Shown one piece after another: positions 33,469 to 40,605 of a stretch of DNA of 43,504 bases; position 1 is the first letter of the stretch; every line of letters starts with the position of its first letter. The stretch covers positions 1 through 43,504 of the forward strand of contig JBAYMO010000010.1 of assembly GCA_041663485.1 (NCBI GenBank), read 5' to 3'. Made by a program: the position numbers and the translations under genes. The notes below the pieces were generated by a model, which was given only the letters and a program-made list of their open reading frames with translations, ran no database searches and was not told where the DNA came from. The stretch comes from 02-FULL-45-11b sp041663485. Lineage in GTDB: Bacteria; Patescibacteriota; Patescibacteriia; Buchananbacterales; UBA6539.

Positions 33469-34641
33469 ATGCTTATGGCTATTCAGGGACCAAATTTTAT
33501 TTTGCCGCAAAAATATAAGAAGTTAAGTTTAGGTTTTATTGTAATTTCCGTTTTAATTTTGGCGGCAGTGATTTACCTCAGTTGGTCTCGGGTAATTATT
33601 ATTATTCATCCGAATCTGGAAAAAATTAATCAAGAATTTATTTTTAATATCAGGCCGGGCGTGGAAGCAGGCTCAAGTGATGATAGTATTACCGGCAAAG
33701 TCCTGACGGCGATTGTTGAAGAAACTCAAACTTTTGCCGCTACCGGCTCAAAGGACCAGCAGTTTGAATCAAATGCGGTGGGCAGTGTCATAATTACCAA
33801 TAGTTCAAGCAAGAGCCAGGCTTTAGTGGCCACCACCAGATTGGCTTACGCGAGTGATCCTAAAAAAACTATTTTGAGAATTAAAGATAACGTAGAAGTG
33901 CCGGCCGGTGGGCAAGCCAAGGTTTCTGTTTATGCCGAAACGGCTGAAAGTTTTGTTGATATTGCCGCCGGCAGTAAATTCATTATTCCCGGACTTTGGC
34001 AAGGGCTTTGGGATAAAATTTACGCCCAAAATGATCAGATTTTAACTAAAAATTCCCGAACCATTAATTTTGTCACGGAAACTGATTTAAGCAATGCCCA
34101 GAATCAATTGCAGGAAGCTTTGTATCAAAAATCTTTAACGGCCATTACCGGCCAGCTTCAGTCAAAAGAAGCCCTCTGGCCACGAATTGCCACTTACAAA
34201 ATTATCGAAGTTGCGCCTAGCGCCAAAGTCAATGATGAAGTTTCAGAATTTAGTTTAAAAATAAAACTTCAGGGCGTGGCGGTGGTGTTTGATGAGTCGC
34301 AGCTGGTCAGTTTAGCGGAAAACAAAATTACGCAAAGTCTTTCGGCGGATAAAAAATTGATTGATTTGGACGCCAAGAGTTTTAATTATGCTTTACAAAA
34401 TTATAATTGCGATAATAACAACGCCGTCATTAAAGTAACTTTGGCCGGTAATTCCGCCATTAAAAATGATTCAAAGCTTTTGGATAAGTCAAAATTATTG
34501 GGTAAAACCAGCCTAGAAATTAAATCATATTTTTCCCAATTCTCCGAGGTCAAATCCGTGGATGTCAATTTTCAGCCGGTTTGGGTGACAAAAACTCCGA
34601 ATTCGGCCGGTAAGATTGAAGTGAAAATCTCAGGCAATTAG
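33469..34641 (+). CDS. Hypothetical membrane-anchored extracellular protein
   Basis: 390 residues; ATG codons at 33469 and 33475 are both possible. One membrane helix at about residues 22-42 follows a short basic N-terminus, so most of the protein should lie outside the membrane. The rest is beta-rich with many Ser, Thr and Ala. Residues near 140-190 (VEVPAGGQAKVSVYAE, then AAGSKFIIPGL) recall baseplate J-like domains, but this is weak. A TATAAT element (33440-33445) lies 23 bases before the start. It shares a bidirectional terminator with the converging YdcF-like gene. Confidence 0.72.
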   Translation: MLMAIQGPNFILPQKYKKLSLGFIVISVLILAAVIYLSWSRVIIIIHPNLEKINQEFIFNIRPGVEAGSSDDSITGKVLTAIVEETQTFAATGSKDQQFESNAVGSVIITNSSSKSQALVATTRLAYASDPKKTILRIKDNVEVPAGGQAKVSVYAETAESFVDIAAGSKFIIPGLWQGLWDKIYAQNDQILTKNSRTINFVTETDLSNAQNQLQEALYQKSLTAITGQLQSKEALWPRIATYKIIEVAPSAKVNDEVSEFSLKIKLQGVAVVFDESQLVSLAENKITQSLSADKKLIDLDAKSFNYALQNYNCDNNNAVIKVTLAGNSAIKNDSKLLDKSKLLGKTSLEIKSYFSQFSEVKSVDVNFQPVWVTKTPNSAGKIEVKISGN

Positions 34642-34655
34642 TTCAAAAGGCTAAT

Positions 34656-34686
34656 AAAAAATTCCCTTATCGGAATTTTTATTTTT
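34656..34686. terminator. Bidirectional intrinsic terminator
   Basis: AAAAATTCC (34656-34664) and GGAATTTTT (34672-34680) form a 9-bp stem with a 7-base loop; T-runs lie on both strands. It separates the converging genes at 33469 and 34714. Confidence 0.85.
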
Positions 34687-34713
34687 GCCTGCCATGTTTG
34701 TTTATCCAAAAAA

Positions 34714-35361
34714 TTATTTTGCCAGATGGTGGTTGTATCCTTGGGCAATTAATTTTTCATAAGCTCGCCAGACATCTTGGGGGATTTCTTGTTTGATTTG
34801 AAAACCTTTTTTGGGATAAAGTTTTATGCGCTGTAAGTCGCCGACAATAATATTGATAATTTGATCCAGGGGTTTGAATTTATCCGGGTATTTGGTAAAA
34901 GAAATCTTCGGCGAAGTAACAATAACTTTTTGTTTAGGCCAAACTTTTTTGAAAGTCGCCCAAGCCCGGCGTTCCATGTAAGGTTTTTGCACTAAAATAA
35001 TGGTTTTTGGTTTTAGCTTTAATTTTTGCAGTAATTTTTTGGAGTTAATAATATTTTGGCCGGTGTTTTTTGACTGATCTTCAATCAAAATTTTGTCTAA
35101 TGGCACACCCATGGTTTTGGCTACGTCAGCAAACATGGCCGCTTCTGATTTTTTCCAAATCTGGCTGGTGAGCCGGCCGGACTGTCCGGAAAAAATAATA
35201 TAAGGTGCATAATTTTTTAAAAAAAGTTTAGCCGCGTATTCGGCCACCCTTAAATCATGGCTGCCTAAAACCAAAATCGCGTCGGCTTTTTTTAGCGGCA
35301 TATTTAAATGGTGGTAATCCCAAATTTTTTTAGCCAAAGTTAAAGTTTTTTTGTCAGGCAT
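34714..35361 (-). CDS. YdcF/ElyC/SanA-like (DUF218) protein
   Basis: 215 residues. The DUF218 fold is indicated by KKADAILVLGSHDLRVAEYA near residue 25, YIIFSGQSG near residue 55 and the conserved acidic and Asn residues in ILIEDQSKNTGQN near residue 97. Family members in other bacteria act in envelope biogenesis or bind S-adenosylmethionine; the enzymatic role is unclear. Unlike SanA or ElyC there is no N-terminal membrane helix, so it is probably cytoplasmic like YdcF. It is the last gene of a four-gene minus-strand operon and starts 3 bases after the NUDIX gene. Confidence 0.85.
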   Translation of the reverse strand: MPDKKTLTLAKKIWDYHHLNMPLKKADAILVLGSHDLRVAEYAAKLFLKNYAPYIIFSGQSGRLTSQIWKKSEAAMFADVAKTMGVPLDKILIEDQSKNTGQNIINSKKLLQKLKLKPKTIILVQKPYMERRAWATFKKVWPKQKVIVTSPKISFTKYPDKFKPLDQIINIIVGDLQRIKLYPKKGFQIKQEIPQDVWRAYEKLIAQGYNHHLAK

Positions 35362-35364
35362 AAT

Positions 35365-35781
35365 CTATCGGCTTAAATAGCTTTCAAAAGCTTCAGCTAA
35401 ATCTTGGATTAAATTATAATTTTTATAATCCTTAGGGTCAATCCAGAGGTAGTCATCATGATCTTGGTCCAAAGTTACTTGGTCAGAATCGGCAAAACAT
35501 TCGAAAAAAGTACCGACAATTTGCCAGGGTTGCCCCTTAACTATTGGCCGCCATTCATTAACAAAAAACGGCCGGCCAATTTTTACTTTTAATCCCGCTT
35601 CTTCTTGTATTTCTCTGAGTAAGCTTTCGTCAAAACGCTGGCCGGGCTGAACCCGTCCACCGACTACGCTGTATTTGCCAGTCTGCGAGCCGTCTTGGTA
35701 TTTATCGGATTCGCGCAAAATTAGTACTTTGCCATTGTAGATAATAAAGGCTTTGGTGGCGACAAAAATTATTGGATCCAT
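35365..35781 (-). CDS. NUDIX hydrolase (atypical first box residue)
   Basis: 138 residues, a single NUDIX domain that would cleave a nucleoside diphosphate linked to another group. The box reads GGRVQPGQRFDESLLREIQE followed by EAGL. The REIQEEAG helix holds the main metal ligands, but the earlier Glu of the consensus G-x5-E is replaced by Gln. The N-terminus (TKAFIIYNGKVLILRES) is a typical first strand pair. The substrate is unknown. It lies between a second NUDIX gene and the YdcF-like gene, with gaps of 9 and 3 bases. Confidence 0.87.
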   Translation of the reverse strand: MDPIIFVATKAFIIYNGKVLILRESDKYQDGSQTGKYSVVGGRVQPGQRFDESLLREIQEEAGLKVKIGRPFFVNEWRPIVKGQPWQIVGTFFECFADSDQVTLDQDHDDYLWIDPKDYKNYNLIQDLAEAFESYLSR

Positions 35782-35790
35782 ATTTATAAT

Positions 35791-36255
35791 TTATTTTTTT
35801 AAATATTCTTGAGCTATCTTAATAAAATCCAAATCGCGATTATTCATGGCCAGCTCAAAGGGGACAGTACTTTTAGTATCAGTAAAGCGCTTTATGGCTT
35901 CTTCAAAAGTCAGCCAAAGCAGTTTGTAGTGCTTAGAAATTTCTTCTTGAGTAAAGGCTGGCGCGGGATGATCTTTAATTTTTTTGGCCAAAAAACCAAT
36001 TGAATGGTGATAATTATTTTTATCTTTTGGGTCAAAAAATTCATGCTCGCCAAGTCTATTAATGATAACCACCTCACAGCCGCCCTCTTCTAAAGACTCT
36101 CTAATTGCTGCCATTTCGGCCGTCTCGCCGGCTTCAATGCCACCGCCGGGTATTTTATGGAAATCACCGTTTTTGACCTCAATAATCGCAATTTTATTGC
36201 TTATATCGTCAATGATAACGGCTCGGGCGGCGCTTCTTCGGATAATATCAGGCAT
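35791..36255 (-). CDS. NUDIX hydrolase
   Basis: 154 residues from the ATG at 36255; an upstream in-frame start at 36306 adds 17 residues but has no SD and lies closer to the preceding gene. The NUDIX box is complete: GGGIEAGETAEMAAIRESLE followed by EGG. A divergent strand pair (ARAVIIDDISNKIAIIEVK) precedes it. It hydrolyses a nucleotide-type substrate that cannot be named. The two NUDIX proteins are not close copies of each other. Part of the 34714-36898 operon. Confidence 0.88.
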   Translation of the reverse strand: MPDIIRRSAARAVIIDDISNKIAIIEVKNGDFHKIPGGGIEAGETAEMAAIRESLEEGGCEVVIINRLGEHEFFDPKDKNNYHHSIGFLAKKIKDHPAPAFTQEEISKHYKLLWLTFEEAIKRFTDTKSTVPFELAMNNRDLDFIKIAQEYLKK

Positions 36256-36274
36256 ATACAATAGTTGTGTTATC

Positions 36275-36898
36275 TTAATAATCTTTAAGTATCTTGTCAA
36301 AATCATTATACAAATTATTGATTATATCAATAATTCTTTGATGGCCGCCAAGCTCGGTGGCAATTCTATCAAGTTCGTCAATCTCTTCGTCGGTAAAAAA
36401 TAAGTTAGAGGCAAAATCTTGAATTGATTGACGGTTTGGTTGATGTGAAAAAAGTTGTTGTAAAAGCTGATGCCAATTTTTAACTTTATTAGGTATTAGC
36501 CCCAGATCGATTTCTTCTTTTTGGATTGCATCAAAATATTTTATATATTTTGGCCAATCATTAATTTTACTGTATAAAATTCTCTCTTCAAGTAATTTTA
36601 GCGCTAAAACCGAGAGTTTAGTTTTGTTGAACAAACCATAAGCATCATTTTTAACCATAAAATCTTCTCGGGCTTGGTCGACGATTGAATGAAATTTTAA
36701 TCCGGCCGTGAAATCATCTTCAAATTTTAAGTCATGGATTTTAATGTTTTTAAAATGAGTTTTATTTCGTTCAATAACTTTTAAATATCTGATGTCGGGC
36801 AGGCAAGTGCCAACCAAAAAAATCTTTTTATCACGAAAACTAAAAAAATCCTTAAAAACTCTTTCGGTTAAGACAACATGTATAATTGGCGCGGCCAT
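36275..36898 (-). CDS. Putative zinc-dependent phospholipase C-like protein
   Basis: 207 residues. The N-terminal 75 residues recall the bacterial zinc-dependent phospholipase C-like family: an early His (PIIHVVL, residue 7), a VGTCLPDIR segment near residue 30, THF near residue 47 and GLKFHSIVDQ near residue 66, giving spaced His and Asp residues for metal binding. The remainder is helical, without a signal peptide or membrane segment, so it is probably cytoplasmic and not a secreted toxin. The family assignment rests on this spacing only. It is the first gene of a minus-strand operon with two NUDIX genes. Confidence 0.6.
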   Translation of the reverse strand: MAAPIIHVVLTERVFKDFFSFRDKKIFLVGTCLPDIRYLKVIERNKTHFKNIKIHDLKFEDDFTAGLKFHSIVDQAREDFMVKNDAYGLFNKTKLSVLALKLLEERILYSKINDWPKYIKYFDAIQKEEIDLGLIPNKVKNWHQLLQQLFSHQPNRQSIQDFASNLFFTDEEIDELDRIATELGGHQRIIDIINNLYNDFDKILKDY

Positions 36899-36945
36899 AA
36901 GTCTAGATTATTTTTAATGGTTAATATGGTATAAAAAAATTTTAC

Positions 36946-36974
36946 TTGACAATTATACATTAATTAAGTAAGAT
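36946..36974 (+). promoter_or_regulatory. Sigma-70-type promoter of the ASCH unit
   Basis: TTGACA (36946-36951) and TAAGAT (36969-36974) with a 17-base spacer. It starts the transcription unit 37023-37677. Confidence 0.7.
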
Positions 36975-37022
36975 TGTATATCATGTTTTAGGCATGAAGG
37001 CCGAAAAGACAAGGAGGTCGCT

Positions 37023-37097
37023 GTGTTTAGGGTAGGCTGTTTGATAGGTTATTTAAAACTGTCTCACGCAGCCACAAATCACGAAAGGGCAAAATGA
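37023..37097 (+). CDS. Short leader ORF (24 residues) coupled to the next gene
   Basis: GTG start with the sequence AAGGAGG ending 5 bases upstream, one of the best SDs in the window. It encodes 24 residues (MFRVGCLIGYLKLSHAATNH and a short basic tail). Its TGA overlaps the ATG of the 82-residue gene as ATGA, the classic arrangement for translational coupling. It could be a regulatory leader peptide or simply a small protein. The sequence has no run of one amino acid that would mark a classical attenuator. Confidence 0.5.
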   Translation: MFRVGCLIGYLKLSHAATNHERAK

Positions 37098-37342
37098 TGC
37101 ATCGCAGCTACAAACCAATTGACGTTGTCGTTACTGTAGCTTTTTCACTGGTGAATATCGCCGAAGGTACCATCAGATTTACCATGGTAGACATGAAACC
37201 GGGGAACTACCATCTTGAGCCGATTGACAATCCGGTCATTGACCCCAAACTGAATCCTTTACCCTGGTATGTGGTGAAGGGAACCCAGCTTGGTTGGTCC
37301 ATCGAGGAATGGGAAAAGATTGTCCCTGAATGGCCAATGTAA
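37094..37342 (+). CDS. Small hypothetical protein
   Basis: 82 residues; ATG codons at 37094 and 37097, with AAAGGG a few bases upstream. No family recognised. There is no membrane segment; aromatic and proline-rich stretches (GNYHLEPIDNP, PLPWYVVKGTQLGWSIEEWE) suggest a small globular domain. It lies between the 24-residue ORF and the ASCH gene in one transcription unit and overlaps the former by 4 bases. Confidence 0.65.
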   Translation: MMHRSYKPIDVVVTVAFSLVNIAEGTIRFTMVDMKPGNYHLEPIDNPVIDPKLNPLPWYVVKGTQLGWSIEEWEKIVPEWPM

Positions 37343-37365
37343 GTGGGAAGTAGGGAGGTTTTGGC

Positions 37366-37677
37366 GTGGCAGAATATGATCTGTATGTCAAAGATTTCGT
37401 GCTGCGTTTTATTCATGACGGCAGCAAAGATTTGGAAGTTCGACTTGCCTCAAGGGCGTTTCAGAAAATAAAGGCGGGGGATATAATTATTTTCAACGGC
37501 ACATGCAGACGAAAGATTAAAGCTGTTAGGCATTATCTTTCTTTTGCTGAGCTGGTTGAGCATGAAGATCCATCGCGAATTATGCCTGGGTTTAGCCAGC
37601 ATCAATTACTCGAAGGTCTGAATGGTATCTATGGCCGTGCTGCTAAGCACAACGGCGTATTGGTCTTTGAATTATAA
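37366..37677 (+). CDS. ASCH domain protein
   Basis: 103 residues with a GTG start supported by GGGAGG 9 bases upstream. The whole protein is one ASCH domain: DGSKDLEVRLASRAFQKIKA near residue 17, then GDIIIFNG, the basic strand RRKIKAVRHYLSF and GLNGIYG near the C-terminus. ASCH folds resemble PUA domains and are thought to bind RNA or modified nucleosides; some members are nucleases or amidohydrolases for modified cytidine. It is closed by a terminator. Position in an accessory region beside NUDIX and HD phosphohydrolases would suit nucleotide metabolism, which is inference. Confidence 0.85.
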   Translation: MAEYDLYVKDFVLRFIHDGSKDLEVRLASRAFQKIKAGDIIIFNGTCRRKIKAVRHYLSFAELVEHEDPSRIMPGFSQHQLLEGLNGIYGRAAKHNGVLVFEL

Positions 37678-37689
37678 CAAATGGTTTAG

Positions 37690-37714
37690 GCGTTTCTTTG
37701 GAGGCGCTTTTTTT
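37690..37714 (+). terminator. Intrinsic terminator of the ASCH unit
   Basis: GCGTTTC (37690-37696) and GAGGCGC (37701-37707) form a 7-bp stem with two G-U pairs and a TTTG loop, followed by seven T. The T-run abuts the stop codon of the converging membrane protein gene. Confidence 0.8.
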
Positions 37715-38138
37715 ATGAAATTGATTTTTTTTCAGAAAATGATAATAAAAAAGAAATAATTGAAGATAGTAGACTTAGAGCCCAATCAACTCTCGTAAAA
37801 ATTTCTGGCGGGATGTCAACCACGCTAATTAAAAATTGCTGCAATAAGTAAATCGAGACGCATCCAAGGGCACAAAATATGATTAAGTTAACATAAAATC
37901 TTATCACCCTTTTATTTTTTATTATTTTATCCGTTGGGACCTGATTGTTATTAGTGATACTAACCATGGCTCTATGAAAAATAATCACAAATATATAAAA
38001 TATTATACCGGCCATGAAAAAATTATTTTCTTTAGCAAAATAAGTCAAACTAATCCAAAGACTGAGAAAAGCGTAAGCGGCGCTAAAAAAGAAGAAGTAA
38101 TAAGTTTTTTGTGGTGATATTCTAATTGCGTATAGCAT
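37713..38138 (-). CDS. Hypothetical membrane protein
   Basis: 141 residues with four hydrophobic segments (about residues 12-33, 40-60, 80-105 and 118-135). No conserved motif recognised; the sequence is rich in Phe and Ile. It is separated by 14 bases from the upstream membrane protein at 38153-38803 and is probably in the same operon. No SD is visible. Similar small four-helix proteins are common and carry no functional signal on their own. Confidence 0.65.
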   Translation of the reverse strand: MLYAIRISPQKTYYFFFFSAAYAFLSLWISLTYFAKENNFFMAGIIFYIFVIIFHRAMVSITNNNQVPTDKIIKNKRVIRFYVNLIIFCALGCVSIYLLQQFLISVVDIPPEIFTRVDWALSLLSSIISFLLSFSEKKSIS

Positions 38139-38152
38139 ATTCAGTTTGGTGA

Positions 38153-38803
38153 TTATTTTTCAAAAATTCTTATCTTTTTAATCTGTACGTGGTTATCCAA
38201 TTGGTTAAATATAATGTTATATTTTCCGTCCACGGGTATTTTTGCCATGCCAAAAATTGTAATGGTACTCATGGTAGCTCCTCTATTGTTGCCCCCATCT
38301 TTTTTAGCAATAGTATATATTTTATCAGCTGACCAATCGTTCAGTCCGGTAATGATAACTTCAATCTGCGTGCCATTGGTAGTATATGAACCGGTATCAA
38401 ATTCAAAATAAATTTCTTGATTATTTTTAGCGTATATTTGTATGGAATTTTGCATTTTTAGATCAATTTCTCCCAAGAATTGGCTGCTTATTGGGATATA
38501 GATGGAAAGATATCCGAATACCGATACAAAGGCGGTGATAAATAATGTTACCAGCCAAAAGCCAGGACCGCCTGAATATTGAGTTTTAAGAGGAGATCTA
38601 TCCTTAAGAACTGGTTTTAATATAAACATGATTAAAATACTGAAAAATAATAAAGTGGCCAGAATTGGTAAAGTATTAAAATTGTGCCCTTGGACAACGA
38701 AGCGAGGAAAAATAAAAACAACAGGCAAAATTATTAAAAAAATTAGTAATACTAAAAATCCAAAGAATTGATTAACAATAAATAGAATTTTTTTTAAAAT
38801 CAT
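38153..38803 (-). CDS. Hypothetical membrane protein with extracytoplasmic C-terminal domain
   Basis: 216 residues. Three hydrophobic segments (about 7-33, 43-62 and 82-105) are followed by a beta-rich domain of about 110 residues that begins with QNSIQIYAKNNQEIYFEFDT. The order suggests the C-terminal domain lies outside the cytoplasm. No family recognised. Upstream, between this gene and the next (38965), lies an inverted repeat of about 80 bases. Confidence 0.68.
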   Translation of the reverse strand: MILKKILFIVNQFFGFLVLLIFLIILPVVFIFPRFVVQGHNFNTLPILATLLFFSILIMFILKPVLKDRSPLKTQYSGGPGFWLVTLFITAFVSVFGYLSIYIPISSQFLGEIDLKMQNSIQIYAKNNQEIYFEFDTGSYTTNGTQIEVIITGLNDWSADKIYTIAKKDGGNNRGATMSTITIFGMAKIPVDGKYNIIFNQLDNHVQIKKIRIFEK

Positions 38804-38834
38804 AGTCTGGAATAATTATTTACGGCAAGGTTCA

Positions 38835-38914
38835 GTTTTATAAGAATAGAAATGTATGCGACCCAGAATATTCCCAAGTTCATTTGAAAGAGTCGAGAGG
38901 GAACCTTATAAAAC
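38835..38914. repeat. Long inverted repeat between minus-strand genes
   Basis: GTTTTATAAG (38835-38844) and CTTATAAAAC (38905-38914) are perfect inverted 10-mers, 60 bases apart. Inside, TTCCC and GGGAA can also pair. Immediately beside the right arm is AGGTGACG (38920-38927), part of a repeat seen twice near 39230-39269. No T-run, so it is not an ordinary terminator. Confidence 0.65.
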
Positions 38915-38964
38915 GTATGAGGTGACGCACTAAAAACTTTAGCCCTATTTGTACGGAAAATAAT

Positions 38965-39168
38965 TCAACCATTTTTTGGTTCAAATCTCTGCCTCCACTC
39001 ATCCTCGTTCATATTTGCCAGCGATTCATCATATTGAAGTGCCATTTCAATCATCTCTCCATAAGTCCAGCCATCTATGCCTGGTACAGTTTCTCGCCAG
39101 AATTCTGATTCCCTCATCTCGGCGAGAGATTGACTCATTTGTTCGTGCCTTGAAAATTCCTCGCTCAT
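38965..39168 (-). CDS. Small acidic hypothetical protein
   Basis: 67 residues, acidic and rich in Glu, Met and Trp (EFWRETVPGIDGWTYGEMIE). No SD and no recognised family. A TATAAT sequence lies about 17 bases upstream of the ATG without a clear -35 element. It occupies a cassette-like slot bounded by repeats on both sides. The composition looks like protein and not an accidental frame, but confidence is moderate. Confidence 0.5.
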   Translation of the reverse strand: MSEEFSRHEQMSQSLAEMRESEFWRETVPGIDGWTYGEMIEMALQYDESLANMNEDEWRQRFEPKNG

Positions 39169-39224
39169 ATTAAATATTTTAATTATATAAATGATATTAA
39201 GTACAAGCCTTCAGTATATCCGGC

Positions 39225-39269
39225 TTAGGTGACGTCTCAATGTCGCTTAGCCGCTGTTAGGTGACGTCT
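39225..39269. repeat. Tandem 13-bp repeats TTAGGTGACGTCT
   Basis: Exact copies at 39225-39237 and 39257-39269, and a partial copy (AGGTGACG) at 38920. On the minus strand the right copy reads CACCTAAC and contains the stop codon of the HD gene; ACCTAAC matches the integron R'' box pattern RYYYAAC. CGGCT and AGCCG flanking the interval can pair. No matching GTTRRRY box is seen before the next gene. Confidence 0.6.
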
Positions 39270-39907
39270 TTTGTAAATTCTTTATACTCTTTTTCCATTT
39301 CACTAGCAATTAAATTTCCAAATTGAGCTACAACCGGATCTATTTCCGAACCCCTTAGCGCGTATTTTTTATTGAATTCGAGATGTTCTTTATAAAGATG
39401 GCCTTTTCTGTAATGTAGTACTTGCATTAAAGCCTCAATTTTATCGAGCGACTTGATAAGTTTGGCTTCATAACTCTCCTGGTTCTCATATTCAAGCCAT
39501 AAATTTAAAAAATTTTTGGCTTCTTCGGCTGGCAACGTGTTAAATAATGAAGTGGCCGCATCTTTCTCCTCATCATGCCTTTTCTGAGCTTTCCCTTGGT
39601 TAAAAGCATAAGAATTTTGACCCGTTCCATCATCTCCAAGGGGACTGCCATCGCCGGCAATAATTTCTGGCAAGTCGTGGATCAAAACCATTTTTAAGGC
39701 TTTTTCAAGATCAATTTTTTGGGATAGCTGATCGGTAAGGATAATAACAAGCATGCCTAAACGCCAGGTATGGTCGGCAACAGATTCATATCTGGTAAGT
39801 TCCGGGTAGTCTTTCCAGAAATGCTGGCCCTTGAATCGTTCAATTTTTTTCAATTTTTCCAGTTCGGTCGCGAATTCAAAAAATTTTTTTAGTTTTTGAG
39901 TATCCAT
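39257..39907 (-). CDS. HD domain phosphohydrolase, YfbR/HDDC2-like
   Basis: 216 residues. The HD metal-binding motif is visible as ESVADHTWRLG near residue 41 and KMVLIHDLPEIIAGD near residue 85, with a later Asp (KSLDKIEALMQ near residue 150). This spacing fits 5'-deoxynucleotidases of the YfbR/HDDC2 group, which remove phosphate from deoxynucleoside monophosphates. The N-terminal segment LKKIERFKGQHFWKDYPELT is also typical. It starts 15 bases after a short inverted repeat and ends within a tandem repeat. NUDIX, ASCH and HD proteins within 5 kb suggest a group of nucleotide-handling genes, but they are in separate units. Confidence 0.88.
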   Translation of the reverse strand: MDTQKLKKFFEFATELEKLKKIERFKGQHFWKDYPELTRYESVADHTWRLGMLVIILTDQLSQKIDLEKALKMVLIHDLPEIIAGDGSPLGDDGTGQNSYAFNQGKAQKRHDEEKDAATSLFNTLPAEEAKNFLNLWLEYENQESYEAKLIKSLDKIEALMQVLHYRKGHLYKEHLEFNKKYALRGSEIDPVVAQFGNLIASEMEKEYKEFTKDVT

Positions 39908-39922
39908 AAGAATTTACAAAAT

Positions 39923-39962
39923 ATTTAACCTAGCGTGCGGCGTCTGACGCGAAATGTTTAAA
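39923..39962 (-). repeat. Short attC-like inverted repeat
   Basis: ATTTAAC (39923-39929) and GTTTAAA (39956-39962) frame an inner palindrome GCGTC-T-GACGC (39940-39950). On the minus strand the right box reads GTTAAAT, which matches the integron R' box GTTRRRY; the left box TTTAAAC has one mismatch. At 40 bases it is shorter than usual attC sites. It lies exactly between the GNAT stop and the HD start. Confidence 0.4.
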
Positions 39963-39967
39963 TTTTT

Positions 39968-40429
39968 TTAAAGTTGGTAAACAAGTACTTCTGTTTCAAT
40001 CCCTTTTTCGTCTCGAGTATTAAAAATAAAATCCCACCCTCTTTTGGAATAATAATCTGCTTTTTCCTCTGTTCTCAAGTATAATTTATTAAAGCCTAGT
40101 TGCTTTGTAACGTCTACGGTTTTTTTGACGAGTTCAGCACCAATACCCAGATTACGATGTGAGGGGGCGACCCAGAGCGAGCCGAGCCATGGGGTTAAAT
40201 CTTTTCTCGTTTCGAGATCGTTCTCGTAAATTGTAACCGTTCCAACACAAACTTTATCGGCGAGCGCGATTAAAGTCAGCGGGATTTTGTTTTTAACACG
40301 CCGTTTTTTTAAATTTTCGGTGACTTCCTCTAAAGTTTTTTTGCTTTTATCTGTCCATTGATTATATATCCATTCGGCAACGGTGTGAGTATGCTTAGGA
40401 TAATCTGCTAAATACGCTATTTCTATCAT
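39968..40429 (-). CDS. GNAT family N-acetyltransferase
   Basis: 153 residues from the ATG at 40429; an in-frame start at 40456 would run into the adjoining repeat. The acetyl-CoA binding motif is LGSLWVAPSHRNLGIGAELV near residue 85, with R-x-x-G-x-G as RNLGIG. The C-terminal half (LYLRTEEKADYYSKRGWDF) is the typical final strand and helix of GNAT enzymes. The acceptor is unknown. It sits between two attC-like repeats, and GNAT genes are frequent integron cassette cargo. No SD visible. Confidence 0.9.
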   Translation of the reverse strand: MIEIAYLADYPKHTHTVAEWIYNQWTDKSKKTLEEVTENLKKRRVKNKIPLTLIALADKVCVGTVTIYENDLETRKDLTPWLGSLWVAPSHRNLGIGAELVKKTVDVTKQLGFNKLYLRTEEKADYYSKRGWDFIFNTRDEKGIETEVLVYQL

Positions 40430-40447
40430 ATAAAAAATTTTAAATTT

Positions 40448-40512
40448 ATCTAACAAAAGCGGATATGGGTGGAGGCTCTCGAAAGAGCCGTAATCAGGTA
40501 TACACGTTAGCT
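40448..40512 (-). repeat. attC-like site with strong hairpin
   Basis: 65 bases between ATCTAAC (40448-40454) and GTTAGCT (40506-40512). On the minus strand the 3' box reads GTTAGAT, an exact match to R' (GTTRRRY); the 5' box AGCTAAC misses R'' by one base. Inside, GTG/CGC and ATA/TAT can pair as a second arm. A perfect hairpin GGCTCT-CGAA-AGAGCC (40474-40489) forms the tip. The GNAT gene starts 19 bases beyond the R' box. Confidence 0.5.
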
Positions 40513-40564
40513 AACGTATTCCTTATTTAATGTTTCTTAACAAAATATTCAAACGGCTTTTTAA

Positions 40565-40594
40565 AAATCACCCCAAAGAATGGGATGATTTTTT
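40565..40594 (-). terminator. Intrinsic terminator of the lipoprotein gene
   Basis: AAATCA-C-CCCA and TGGG-A-TGATTT form a 10-bp stem with one mismatch and a 5-base loop. T-runs flank it on both strands. It lies 12 bases past the minus-strand stop. Confidence 0.8.
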
Positions 40595-40605
40595 GATTTG
40601 ATTTT

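Noticed and set aside
34450..36260. Possible extension of the attC-like array through the NUDIX operon
   Set aside because: The gaps there are only a few bases and contain no inverted repeats; the genes form an ordinary operon.
38976..38996. GGTTCAAATC on the plus strand, resembling a tRNA T-loop
   Set aside because: No acceptor stem, anticodon arm or D-loop surrounds it; it is part of the 67-residue gene on the other strand. No tRNA was found in the window.
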